DNA of 64,000 nucleotides from Daucus carota subsp. sativus (Eukaryota > Streptophyta > Magnoliopsida > Apiales > Apiaceae), in assembly GCF_001625215.2 (NCBI RefSeq), contig NC_030381.2, positions 47,800,689 through 47,864,688 on the forward strand, read 5' to 3'. Within the stretch, counting starts at the first letter, position 1. Every line of letters starts with the position of its first letter. A program made the translations under genes and the position numbers. This document shows, piece by piece, positions 1 to 11,021 of the stretch. The notes under the pieces are model-generated. The model saw only the letters and a list, made by a program, of their open reading frames with translations. It searched no databases and was not told the DNA's origin.

Positions 1-882
1 AATACATCACAGATTTGGCATTGCCCCAAATTATTGAAAGTAACATTAACCATTGCTTTTGTATCATGGGCAGGGACATATGGAATAAATATGATAATCC
101 TGGCATCCCCAAACTTTTATCCATCGGTGAGGATAACCCTCTAGAGTATAAGATAAGATCTCTTTCTAAACTATCGAAGTATATGATCATCCCAATTATT
201 AGCGAGTATAACCCACAACAATGCATGATCACAATATGCGATCATTCTTCGAATTATTCCTAAGGGCCTTCAATATGTATCTTGATTACCTCATATCTCA
301 GCGAGAATAATCCAACAAAATACATGATTGGGGTGTAGATCATTGCTAGATGCGCTCCAGATTTCATGGTCTTTATATCATCTCGGAGGGATCTTCAATA
401 TCTTCATCTAATCTTCAATTGAACATACTCTTCAATATCTTCCTCTAATTTTTAATTGAACATACTCCTCCGAATACAAGGTCCTTCTTCACACAATCTT
501 CATAATCAAGCGATCTCGGAAAAAACCTTCAAGAAACGCGTCCTCTCTCCTCATTCACACCCCCTCCAACCATAAATAATCTTTAGCTAAAACTTGAATT
601 GACATACAATAAATAAAAATATAGCCAATCTCCTAAAAAAAACATTCCAACCACACCCACCTGTTGTTTATAATTATGGTCAACCTTCTATTAATGACTA
701 TATTTCTCGAACCTCTACATATATCAGTACGAAATCTGTAGGAAGATTATAAAATTATTTATTACCGTATTAAACTGATATACTTTATCTATAACAATTT
801 AAAATATTAGCCAACCAATATAATTAATACCATCGAAACACGACGTCTTACAAGTTCATCAAATTTTATTTGTTTCGGATTA

Positions 883-1022
883 TTTATGGAATATAGTAGC
901 TTGAAAGTTTTAACCTGATTTTGTTTCAGATTAATTAATTATGGGAAAGACAGATTATTTATGGAATATAGTAGCTTGAAAATTTTAATCTGATTTTGTT
1001 CAGATTATTTAATTATGGGAAA
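883..1022. repeat. Imperfect tandem duplication, two units of about 70 bp
   Basis: Both units run from GATTATTTATGGAATATAG to an AATTATGGGAAAGA ending. They differ by a few substitutions and a short indel in the TTTGTTTCAG part. This is a local duplication just upstream of the TATA-like motif at about 1042. Confidence 0.7.
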
Positions 1023-1950
1023 GAGTAGCAAACAAGTCTCTCTGCACCTATAAATACCCGTATAGATCGTAGGGTTTTGGATCATCTAAACACAACCTCC
1101 TCTCTCAGTACCACAAACCTACCATTTAGTTCTCTTACTCGATTTTTAAAAGAGAAACGAGGGGCGTGTAGGTGGCGCCTCTCACATCGCTCCGTTCTAT
1201 TTTTCTAATTTTTTGAAAGTTTTGGAAGGAAAATATCAAAAATTAAAAATACCTTTCTCTTGCTCGATTTCTAACTCGAAGGTGTCGTTCTTCTATAACG
1301 ATAAGTGAAGGCTGTTTATACAGTAAAAGTTGATGCAAGCAAATGTAATTATAAACCGTTATATTGGAGTCGACAAATCCAAACATAGGAAAAGAATATA
1401 GTCTTAACATGATATTGATGGTTGATTTCAATAAATTAACTATTAGTGATGTATGTTTGTTGGTTATTCTTTTATAATATTTGTTTTGTTCATCAGACAT
1501 GTTTGTTGTTGTTAATTTTTATATTATTTACTTTGTATACATGAAAAAATTATTCATGCATTATCTGTTTGCTTCGTTCAAGCAACTTTTAAAAGGGTAG
1601 TTATATTTAAGTTAGATGTTTTTGTGCACAATCAATCCAAAAAAATTGGGAGAAGGTGACAATGTAAGAACATGATTACTTTTAAAAAAAACAAATAAAA
1701 TTAAGATTCGTCATACTTTAAATTGTTAATTACGTGTATAAATTTATTTTCATTTTTTCACCATGAATTATAGTTCAATTTTGCAATTTTATATATTAGT
1801 ACTGGTGTTACATCAAGATTTTTATAATATAAATTTATTTTATCCTACAAATATTAACTTTGAAACATTAATATACTTTTTATTGACAGTCATAAAATTA
1901 TTTTATTCTACAAATATTAATATTAAATTATTAATATAATTTTTATAAGC

Positions 1951-1977
1951 CGCCGCAACGCGCGGTTTCTCAACTAG
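1951..1977 (+). mobile_element. Helitron 3' terminus
   Basis: A GC-rich hairpin (CCGCAACGCGCGG) at about 1952-1964 sits about 10 bp before CTAG (1974-1977), which is followed by T. This is the standard plant Helitron 3' end (hairpin, then CTRR, insertion before T). The same design recurs at 43100, 49335 and 62592. No Rep/helicase frame is visible, so any element ending here is non-autonomous or a fragment. Confidence 0.6.
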
Positions 1978-2380
1978 TTTTACATAATATGTAACGATTC
2001 AAATTTAGTTAACGAGTATAGCCAGGACTCGTTTCCAGCTATATCCAACTGCATGGCACCTTCTATTTAACAGAAACAGGGCTCTTTTAATCGTATAATG
2101 TCAAGCCCAACAAACATGTACATTTTCCTTTCATATACATATCTAGCCTATTCTAGATTGGCTATTGTTTATAACAAAAGTGTATTAGTCCTGGTCCCCG
2201 GCATATTAACCCACAGATGTTCAGGATCGTTTCGATTAATTTAAAATAAATACTTCTTATTTAAAATAAAAAAATAAAATAGTATTTAGTTAAAATTTAT
2301 AAGTGATTAAAATGTTTGGAAAAAAATATAAGTCATGAAACAAAAGTTAGAATTCTTAGCTTTTTATAAGGGGTTTGTCT

Positions 2381-2414
2381 AGTGTGTGCCCATGGGCACA
2401 TGCTAAGCACTAAA
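2381..2414. repeat. Short near-palindrome (TGTGCCCATGGGCACA core), copy 1
   Basis: A near-perfect inverted repeat is centred on CCCATGGG. A related, inverted copy lies at 11416-11452. The flanking sequences of the two copies do not align further by eye. It may be the terminal or internal hairpin of a small transposon family; I do not recognise the family. Confidence 0.5.
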
Positions 2415-2542
2415 ACCGTTTTATACAAGTGCTTCTCGATTTTTTATACAAACAGTACGAATAAGTGCTTCTAACTTGTAACTCCAAAAGCGTGGCTTAA
2501 AAGCTCCACCCAAACAATTGTTGGATCAGTTCATGACGGCTG

Positions 2543-2772
2543 CTCCCTCCATCCGTCAGAATTTTATACGTTCATTGTTTGCACGTATTTTCAGACTCTT
2601 ATAAAGTATAGTTCGGTAATATTTTTTTGAATTTTTTAAATAAAATTTTAAACATTAAACTTTTATTCAAAAAAAATAATTTAAAAATATATTATGGAGC
2701 TATATTTTAAAAGAGTATTAAAAAACGGGTCAAAAAATATCATATACAATTGAATGAGACGAAAGGGGTAGG
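2543..2772. mobile_element. Possible degenerate Stowaway-like MITE
   Basis: The left end (CTCCCTCCATCCGTCAG) resembles the Stowaway consensus. The right end (GAGACGAAAGGGGTA) is a poor match to its inverse. AT-rich filler without coding potential lies between. The call is weak because the right terminus is decayed. Confidence 0.3.
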
Positions 2773-2799
2773 GCTTTTTTTTATTCATAACCAAGTTTT

Positions 2800-2977
2800 C
2801 AATCTTATTTTCAAAAATACTACCTTCTCCAATCTTATTTTCAAAAATACTACATTATCTAAATTATTTTCAAAAATACGGTGGTTGCATATGCAACCAT
2901 ATATATGGTGGTTGCGTATTTTCAAAAATACAGTAAAAATAATATTGGAGAAGGTTGTATTTTTGAAAATAAGATTG
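2800..2977. repeat. Foldback (long inverted repeat) element
   Basis: The left arm at 2800-2833 is the reverse complement, with one mismatch, of the right arm at 2944-2977. Additional TTATTTTCAAAAATAC units repeat inside the left half, and GGTTGCATATGCAACC forms a small inner palindrome. Open frames called across this segment on both strands are by-products of the inverted repeat. It may be a foldback MITE. Confidence 0.65.
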
Positions 2978-3005
2978 AAAAAATAATATACATGGTAATT
3001 TCTCA

Positions 3006-3910
3006 AAATTGTATGATTTTAAAAAAATTCCGTTTAAAAAATTCTGTATAATTATTGTCCAAACACTTAAAAAACGAAGGATGTGTAGATTTTTTTTACT
3101 CCGTATGCATTCATGGGAGAGGAGAGGCAGTGTTTAACCTGATTGCGAACACCTTAATAGGGTGCAAGAGTGGGTATTTAAATTGTTGGAGGGATTACTT
3201 TGTATTAGTACGGCTTTTCAAGGTAGTTCAAGGGCGATCAATCCATATCTACATCAATTTCTTAGGCATTTGGGTAATTGATTGTAGTTGAATTTTGATT
3301 TCTTTGTTTGTATTATGATCAATTGTTAGGCAATCGGTGTTTATAGCTTTCGACTATGCACTGTTTGAGGTGTAAATATTGATTACAAAGGCAAATGCAT
3401 TGTGTGATTGCAGAGTGTTTGATAAAATGCCCCTGAGGAATAGCTTTCGATTATAAGCTAAAATCCTTTTGTTGAATAGCCCCTGAGGAATAGCTTTTGA
3501 TAAAATAGGTTTAGTTGAATATCTATGGAGGTTGACATCCTAAATCAATGTAGATTGTAAGCTAAAATCATCTCCTTCAAAATTTTATTTTCTTAATTAG
3601 ATTCTATGCTTTAGAATGCGCTGTTTAAGGTTTTTTAGGCATCTTAATAATATTCAATGTGGAAATTTTGAGGGTTGCTGTAAGTATTGTAATCTAAATA
3701 GCAATATTTTGTACACTTATGAAATTGCATGCTTATTCCTTCGTAGATATATTTAGCAAAGAGTTGAGCAGTACTAATTATGCACTCATTTGATCAATTA
3801 TTTGACAATCATATTTCTTCAATACTTTTTTTTTTGCAAGTTTGTATGTACCTAAGCCCCATTTAGATCTTGCCGAGTCTCGAAGTATGCACAGATGTGT
3901 AGAAGATGTA
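3006..3910. other. Intergenic DNA, no gene recognised
   Basis: AT-rich sequence. A phrase with GCCCCTGAGGAATAGCTTT occurs twice, at about 3428 and 3479. The open frame at 3055-3291 shows no recognisable motif. I see no further structure. Confidence 0.4.
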
Positions 3911-4185
3911 CTCCCTCTGTTTTGATTTATTAGACGTTTAAGGATGTTGCACAGGTATTAAGAAAATTTATTGAAATACTCCTAAACTATCATTAAGAAG
4001 ACACTGTTTTACATTCATGCCCCTTCATTTTACACACCATTTGTAACATCTGATTATAAATATAGACAATAAATAAGGGCAACTAAGGAATGAGATAGTT
4101 GACATTACATTGGACACTGATAACAACTAATAATTACAAACAAATGCATTTTTCTAAAACGTCTAATAAACACAAACAGAGGGAG
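3911..4185. mobile_element. Stowaway-type MITE (275 bp)
   Basis: Terminal inverted repeats CTCCCTCTGTTTTG and its inverse CAAACAGAGGGAG are bounded by TA duplications (3909-3910 and 4186-4187). AAAACGTCTAATAAA near the right end mirrors the left subterminal TTATTAGACGTTT. There is no coding capacity, as expected for a Tc1/mariner-mobilised MITE. Confidence 0.85.
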
Positions 4186-4302
4186 TATTTTTTGAAATGA
4201 AAATAAAAGACAATAACAAGAAGTAAAATTTATTCAACTGTCTGCCTTAATTTCATGCTGCACAATTTGTCATTTGTCTCTCACATTGATAATCAATCTC
4301 AG

Positions 4303-6960
4303 GGTCATGTATCAGAAACTTCTACCCTCTATAGCTTTTTGGGCTACTTGTCACTTCTTGGAGTAGTGGTGAGTTTTGGATTATTAAACAAGTAAAACTG
4401 TGTTTTTCCCTTCTACTAGATCTGTTTAATTTGGTTTGTCTTTCTGAAAACCTGTTTCAGGGAATGGTCATTGCCTTCTCATTAGGAATGGGGGCTATCT
4501 CATGGGTTATAAATTATAATGTTTGAGGTAAAGTTGGTTAGATGCAACTCTGAATTAGCAACAAGTATACAAATCTATGCTTACGTAGAAAGTAGGAATT
4601 CTTCACTCACCTGCCGCACCGCACACTCGATTCTTGAGGATTCTTCGATACTCGGGGATTCTTGAGGATTCTTGTTAATGATTAGTTTTGTGATTAGTTG
4701 AATATTTTATCACTTAACTACCTTATAGTGTAATAATTGTGTTATTAAATAATTATATTATAAATTGTAAAGGATATTGAACTTAATTATTTGATTATTT
4801 GGTTTAAATATATATGTAACTCTTAAAATACATGCATAATATATATTTTTTAATATATCAATATTTGTCGAATCCCCCGCACCTGAAACCCCATATTCTT
4901 AAATTTGCCGAATTCCTGTATCCCCGTACCCGCACTCATGCTTCTTAGATGCTTACTTATTTTTGAAGAGAAAAAATTCTATCCAAGTCTGACTTAATAT
5001 GAAAATAACTTAGAAAGCTGGGCTGTAGCTAGAGGTGGCCAACCGGTCGGTCCGGGGCGGGCCGAGCCGAGTTGGCCACGAAACGAATTCTCAAATGCTG
5101 ACTCGTGGCCGGCCGGCTTGTTAGGCGGTCCGGTCCGATCCCGAGTTGGGCCTCAGCCATCGAACTCGTGACAGGCTCGCGGATTCACGGATTGTAACGG
5201 TTCTTTTTTTAATTTAAATAATTCATATTTTAATTTAATTTAATAATTTTTTTGTATTTTAATTTAAAAAGGACGGTACCTCGTATAAATTTTATTAATT
5301 AAAAAATTATTTTACAAATAACTTGAGAGAACTCCTTTCTAGAAAAACAGAACAAACCGTATTGATATAATAAAATAAAAACTAAATGAATAAAATCAAA
5401 CAAGTGTTAAAATATTTTACAAACTGTTATTGCATGAATGACACATGGGGTAGCTTAGCAAGTGGGAGGTGATTTCTTCAGATTTGGTGCAGTATTACAA
5501 ATTACAACCTATGACGTGTAAATCCGCTGTAATATACAAAGTGATTCAGAATATACAAAAAACTATATTTTTTGGTGCAGCAGACGTGGACCGATTCGAA
5601 TCGCGTGAGCCGGTCTGAGCCGAATCACAGAGCTGCATTATTTGTTGATTCGGATTCGCCGGGCCGGTCTGAGCCTGTCCCGGTTTTCTACAAAGTGATT
5701 CGTATTTGATTCGTTAATTTTATCGGTTCGTGCCGATTCGGTTCAAACCTGCTCCGAGTCGAATTTTGAGGAATAATTAGCGGTTTGGTTCCAATCGAGC
5801 GGTTCGAAACCGCTCAGTTGGCCACCTCTAGCTGCAGCACTCTAATGCCATATTGTGCAGCTGGGTGCGCCACCCGCACCCGGCATATTCCCATATTTTT
5901 TCGCCAGGATTCGAACTGCCATATCTCAGTCAATAGAGACACTTACAAAATACGAATAGAGAATCCTAATTGCATTCATTACTGTTCAATCGCAGTAGTC
6001 ATTGTGGATAGTCATCATCCGCATCTTCTTTTTTCTCTGTTCTTTCGCTAAATTGTAGTAATGATGCTGTATTCATTTCCATCATATCCCCATTATAGCT
6101 TAAATGAATGTGCTCTAGTAGCAGTCAATCCACTTGGGCAAGGTAAGTAGCATACTAGTGATCTCCTTGTACCTGATAACCCAAATTTAGGAATATATCT
6201 TAAACTCCACCAAAAAAAAAAACCCCTACATACCACTAGTTGGCTATAGAGTCTCCCGCACTAATTTTCCTTTTCTTCCCTACCCTCATAATGAAACTTA
6301 GAAAACAGGTCCTAGAGGAAGAACAAGGGACTTACTTTAAGGCATGTTGCTGGCAGTGGTTCTATTCTTTCCTATCTCCCTGGCATCTTCTTAACATTGG
6401 TGCTCCTGCAGATACACCCTCGCATTTGAGGACTTAGGATTAGATATTTAATTTGGCATCACACCCGGTGTAGTTGGAACCTTTTTAACACATTGCCAAG
6501 CCATACGTCGGTAATAGCTACTGTAGCATTCCCTACAACTTCACTCATGAAAATTTGCATCCAGCACAATTATGTCCTGTAGCTTGCTTCAACTAATTAT
6601 ATCCTTTAATGTTCTACATCTGGCTCGCAGATTTTTCCAGTCAATAATAAAGGCCTTGCTGGAAGTATACCAACTCTAGCCAACTGTTTCATTGCATGGT
6701 TAGTTACCCGGAGTGTGCCGTTGCTGTTGTCTTGGACTTGGAGTACCGGAGGTTTTACTTATTTTCTTCACCTTTGAAGATGACAAATGGTTATTATGTA
6801 TCTTAGTTTTGTTCTTCTTGTCATTATTTTGTTACCTATTGCAATGTTTGGCATCTTCTACAGGAACTTTTCTATACTTGCTTATGTGTGCTTTCACCTT
6901 GGCATTTGCCACCGGTTTGGTTCCTGAAACTAAGGGGGAAAACTTTGGTGGAGATACAAG
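4303..6960 (+). pseudogene. Decayed ERD6-like (MFS) sugar transporter, C-terminal exons
   Basis: Four separated exon-like pieces match the order of the C-terminal part of ERD6-like monosaccharide transporters. 4303-4368 encodes SETSTLYSFLGYLSLLGVV before a GTGAG donor. 4461-4511 encodes GMVIAFSLGMGAISWVI after a CAG acceptor. 6631-6708 encodes IFPVNNKGLAGSIPTLANC and onward. About 6845-6956 encodes STGTFLYLLMCAFTLAFATG followed by VPETKGE. These correspond to the family's GxGPxPWxI, PVNxKGLAGS and VPETKG motifs. After WVI a 7-bp repeat (AATTATA) shifts the frame to a stop. The intron before IFPVN carries a hAT element (5030-5830). Upstream exons for helices 1-8 were not found. It could be part of a gene whose other exons lie outside the window, but the frameshift favours a pseudogene. 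Confidence 0.6.
5030..5830. mobile_element. Non-autonomous hAT element (801 bp)
   Basis: Terminal inverted repeats TAGAGGTGGCCAAC and GTTGGCCACCTCTA have the hAT-type TAGAGGTGGC start. They are flanked by 8-bp duplications GCTGTAGC (5022-5029) and GCTGCAGC (5831-5838) with one mismatch. Subterminal regions are rich in CCGGTC/GGTCTGAGCCG-like repeats and the centre is AT-rich. No transposase frame is present. It sits in an intron of the decayed sugar-transporter locus. Confidence 0.8.
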
Positions 6961-7918
6961 GGTCCTTCAGTTGAGATTCTTTTCTCTCTATTGCATATCT
7001 TTATCCTTAAATTATATTAATTGTATCTATAATATTTGCTGTGATTAAAATTATTGTATTATGTATTGAATTATATGTATAGAAACAGATGTGATCTTTG
7101 CTATGTATTATTCGCTTACAATTATCGGATGTATTGAACAATATGTCCAGAAACATTGTAATATTTGCTGTGTATTCTTTGCTTACAATTCTTTTATGAT
7201 TTCAAAAATATGTATGTAAATAATATTTTTTCCGTCTAAATAAGTAAATTTTGTATGAAGATATTGAATATATATACAAAAGAAATATATACTTTAAACA
7301 AAATAATTGGTCAAGTCCATGGCGGATGCCCGGCATGCTGGCCAGTGGCTATCCATCGGCGGATGCCAAGAAGTTTGTTCAAGTCTCTTATATAGGTTCT
7401 TTATCATGGACGGGACATATTTAAGACTCCTGCAACATATAATTTTTAATTTTGTTTTCTGAATAAAATTTAATGTTTTAATATTTTTAGAAAGAAAAAT
7501 GTTTAAAAATAAATTATGAAATTATATTTATATATGTTTTGAAATACATATGAAATAATGAAAAAAATCGTAAAGGAATGAAAGTTAGGGAGTACTTTTC
7601 TTTCAACAGAAAACCAAGTGCTTGGTACGCACAATGCAACTTACAAGCATCCACAGGTTATTTCCCTAACAGTGCTGGTTCTTTTCCTTTAGTCCAACTA
7701 TTCAATGATACGTCCAATGTACTTGGACTCATGTGTCGTCAATTTGATTGAAATTTATTTATTTTTTAGTCATCAAGTTGAGCAAAAGACCATACGCGTT
7801 TGGCCCTTTCCCACTGGTCTTTCAGCGTGTGGAATTTTTTACAAATCAATGAAAAAAAAATACTATGATTTTTCAAAAGATGGCTAGTCCTAAAAAGGAA
7901 TGCTATGATGTTTATCTC
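6961..7918. other. Intergenic DNA upstream of RLK1
   Basis: AT-rich. Two related phrases about ATATTTGCTGTG occur at 7033 and 7165. A GC-richer palindromic patch (GGCGGATGCC) lies at about 7321-7372. The open frame at 7705-7887 has no recognisable domain. I see no gene. Confidence 0.4.
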
Positions 7919-7928
7919 ATTATATAAG
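7919..7928 (+). promoter_or_regulatory. Candidate TATA box of RLK1
   Basis: ATTATATAAG lies about 85 bp before the RLK1 start codon (8005). That spacing predicts a leader of roughly 50-60 nt with no upstream ATG between about 7955 and 8004. The call rests on motif and distance only. Confidence 0.45.
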
Positions 7929-8004
7929 TTCACACTTCATAACTATGGATAACATCGAAAATTTACTTCAACACTTGGCAAAATAAAATAAAAAGAGTAC
8001 TAGG

Positions 8005-11000
8005 ATGGATGATTTATTGTGCTCCAGTTTTGTTATTTTCTTGATTTTTATAAACACTTGTTTTGCAGCTGACATCTTGAATGTGAAGCAAACACTGAGG
8101 GATGATGGCAACAGCAGTCTTGTTTCATCTGGTGGTGATTTCGAGCTTGGATTCTTCAGCCCCGGAAGCTCCAAGAATCGATATCTTGGCATATGGTTCA
8201 AGAAGGTCTCCAACAGGACTGTTGTTTGGGTTGCTAACAGAGAGGCTCCACTTCTTGACACTTCCGGGGTGCTCAGGATTGGTGCCAATGGAAATTTGGA
8301 ACTTGTGAATGGTAGAAACAGCACAATGTGGTTTTCTAATTCGACAAAATCTGCGAAGAATGAGCCTGTGGTGGCACAACTAATGGATTCCTCAAACCTT
8401 GTGATCAGGCATGAAAATGACACTGACCCTGAGAAGTATCTGTGGCAAAGTGCTGATCACCCTACTGATCATATTTTGTCAGGCATGAAACTTGGATGGG
8501 ATTTGAGTAGAGGGCTGGAACGATATCTTACATCGTGGAAAAGTGTTAGTGATCCTTCACCTGGGAATTACACTTTCAGAATGTACCTTGAAGGATATCC
8601 ACAGATGAAAGTGGCTGATGGTTCTAGTTCTACCACAAGTTTCAGATTTGGACCATGGGATGGCATTCAGTTTAGTGGTGTGTCGTTTAATATCCCGGAT
8701 CTCAATTTTGACTTGAAACTTATTGTGACGGATACTGAAATTTATTCCAAGTTTGATGTGAACAATAATTCCAGGCCTGTGAGGTTTGATCTGAATCCTG
8801 AAGGACTAATTGAGCTTCTAACTTGGTTTGACAATTTTAAGAATTGGACATTCAGTCAGTACATTAGTGTGCTTTATGATCAATGTGACCCTTATGGACT
8901 TTGTGGGGCATTTGGTAGTTGTGACATTACTCGAGCTCAATCAGGACAAAGTGCTTGTGAATGTTTAGGAGGATTCGTGCCTCGGTCTTTGGAAAAATGG
9001 AAACTTGCAGATTGGTCCGGTGGATGTGTTCGTTCAGCTCCATTAACTTGTGGAAGTGGAGAAGAATTCCAGAAGATTCCGGGCCTTAAATTGCCTGATA
9101 CTCAGACTTCGTGGTTCAACCGAAGCATGAGCCTTGCTGATTGTGAGACCGAGTGCAGAAAGAACTGTTCTTGTACAGCTTACTCAAATGTGGATATTAG
9201 ACAAGGCGGCTCTGGATGTATGCTATGGTTTGGTGATCTCATTGATATGAGAAATTACGCAGACAATGGCCTTCCTCTATATGTGAGAACTGCTTCTCAA
9301 CCAGGTAAGACAAGTTTCTCATACATATAAATTTAAAAGTTTATTACGATTTTTTTTGAAAAAAATATCTTTTCTTAATGCTTTTTATTGTTTGGTTGCA
9401 CAGCTGTGAATGGGAGCTCAAGTAAAAAGGGAGGAGTGAAGATCATTGCCATTATCATTCCTACTATAATAGGATTGTTTGTACTGCTAGGCCTGATTCT
9501 GATATATGTATACAGGAAGAGAAAGCTGAGTAGTAAAGGTATATTTTTTATAAACTATTGTAGAAAATTGAAAGATGTTTGGATCAAGTACTTTTGTTGC
9601 TTACGACAAAGCTCTGCGGAATTTGCAGGATTAGCAACTCTGAAACCTACTAATGATGGTGGAAATGAAGATCAGGGTCAAGACCTGGAATTGCCATTGG
9701 TTGAATTTGAAGAAATTGCCAAGGCTACGAATAACTTTTCCCTAAACAATAAGCTCGGAGAGGGTGGTTTTGGCCCTGTCTACAAGGTATGCACATATTG
9801 AACCGCGTTTATCATACTACTAGGAATGTCTAATGAAGTTCAGCATAATGATTAAGTAGACATGATACGGTTCTAAAACTTTTGACTGTCCTTGTTTTCA
9901 GGGAACTTTGGTTGATGGACAGGAAATAGCTGTAAAGAGACTCTCCAAGACTTCAAACCAAGGACTCCATGAGTTTAAGAATGAAGTGAAATGCATTGCC
10001 GAACTGCAACACAGAAATCTTGTGAGGCTTTTAGGATGTAGCATTGAGGATGGAGAAATGTTGTTGATCTACGAATACATGTCCAACAAAAGTTTAGATG
10101 TCTTCATTTTCGGTAAGACTGTTGTTGATATTATTGTACTGGAAAATTCACTTATAAGTTGTTCATGTAGTGTACATTTTCGACACAGAAACTAAATTAT
10201 CTTACAAGTACTAAACTACTAGTGTCTCTACAGACAAAGAGCTAAGCATGTCACTGGATTGGCCAAAGCGCTACAATATCATTAACGGCATTGCCAAGGG
10301 CCTACTGTATCTCCACCAGGACTCGAGACTAAGAATCATTCACAGAGATCTCAAAGCCGGTAACATTCTCCTCGATCATGAGATGAGTCCTAAAATTTCA
10401 GATTTTGGCCTGGCAAGAAGTTTTGCAGACAACGAAAGTGCAGCCAACACCATTCGCGTAGTTGGAACATAGTAAGAAATGCCTATTATCCTCCAAATTT
10501 TGCTCCTAATTACCATATCTCTCAATCTACTAAAACATCTTTCAATCTACTTTTCCAGCGGCTACATGGCCCCAGAGTATGCTATCGAGGGACTATTCTC
10601 TGTCAAATCCGATTCCTACAGTTTTGGCGTCCTGGTCTTGGAGATAGTAACCGGGAAAAAAATAAGACAATTTTACAATTCCAAGGACAACCTTAACCTC
10701 CTCGGCCATGCATGGAAACTTTTCAATGATGGCGAATCCTTAGACCTTGTCGACGAGGCAATGTTGGGATCATGCAGTTCTTCAGAAGTTTTGCGAGCTA
10801 TTCACATCGGATTGTTGTGTGTGCAGCCATATCCGCAAGACAGGCCAAACATGACATACGTTGTGTCGATGTTGGATAGTGAAAATGAGCTTCCTAAGCC
10901 AAAACAGCCAGGGTTTTTCACTGATAACAGAGTGCAACAGGGCTCAGAGTATCCGTCTCACCATAGTGAGTCAAGTGTAACAAATAATGATCTGAGTATT

Positions 11001-11021
11001 ACAGTGTTGGAGCCTAGGTAG
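8005..11021 (+). CDS. RLK1: G-type lectin S-receptor-like Ser/Thr protein kinase (834 aa)
   Basis: Predicted plasma-membrane receptor kinase of the S-domain (SD1) class. Exons are 8005-9304, 9404-9538, 9629-9786, 9902-10112, 10234-10471 and 10559-11021. All junctions are GT-AG and the frame is open throughout (2505 nt). Order of domains: signal peptide (about 1-22), B-lectin ([18 protein letters not shown]), S-locus glycoprotein domain ([12 protein letters not shown]), EGF-like cysteines ([14 protein letters not shown]), PAN ([12 protein letters not shown]), one membrane helix (about 446-469), and a kinase with GEGGFG, lysine 543 (IAVKRL), HRD aspartate 640 and DFG aspartate 658, ending in SITVLEPR. 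All catalytic residues are present, so activity is likely. The intron that the two neighbours have after LNLLG is missing here. First of three tandem paralogues. Ligand unknown. Confidence 0.95.

Larger units (their letters stand above)
1..1977. other. Repeat-rich intergenic DNA ending in a Helitron 3' terminus
   Basis: I recognise no gene here. The short open frame at 15-263 has no familiar motif and no splice context. At 1042-1140 there is a TATA-like motif (CTATAAATAC) followed by a pyrimidine-rich leader-like stretch, which may be a captured promoter or part of a retroelement LTR. An imperfect tandem duplication of about 70 bp lies at 883-952 and 953-1022. The stretch ends in the Helitron 3' terminus listed separately. 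I could not identify the matching 5' TC end with confidence. Confidence 0.4.

Noticed and set aside
15..263. 82-residue frame at the window start
   Set aside because: No family resemblance, and the composition matches the AT-rich surroundings. It could be a fragment of a repeat, but nothing supports a gene.
2750..3006. Open frames on both strands with near-identical peptides
   Set aside because: Both are read from the arms of the foldback inverted repeat.
5868..5945. Possible second tRNA-derived SINE on the minus strand
   Set aside because: The reverse strand has a B-box-like AGTTCGAATCCTGGCG, but I could not find an A box at the right distance or a tail.
7230..7590. Another Stowaway-like MITE (TTCCGTCTAAATAAG ... 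TTAGGGAGTA)
   Set aside because: The two ends are too poorly matched to each other and no TA duplication could be paired.
7968..8423. Minus-strand 151-residue frame opposite RLK1 exon 1
   Set aside because: A shadow of the B-lectin exon. A matching shadow occurs opposite RLK3 (16291-16740), which shows that codon composition rather than a gene is responsible.
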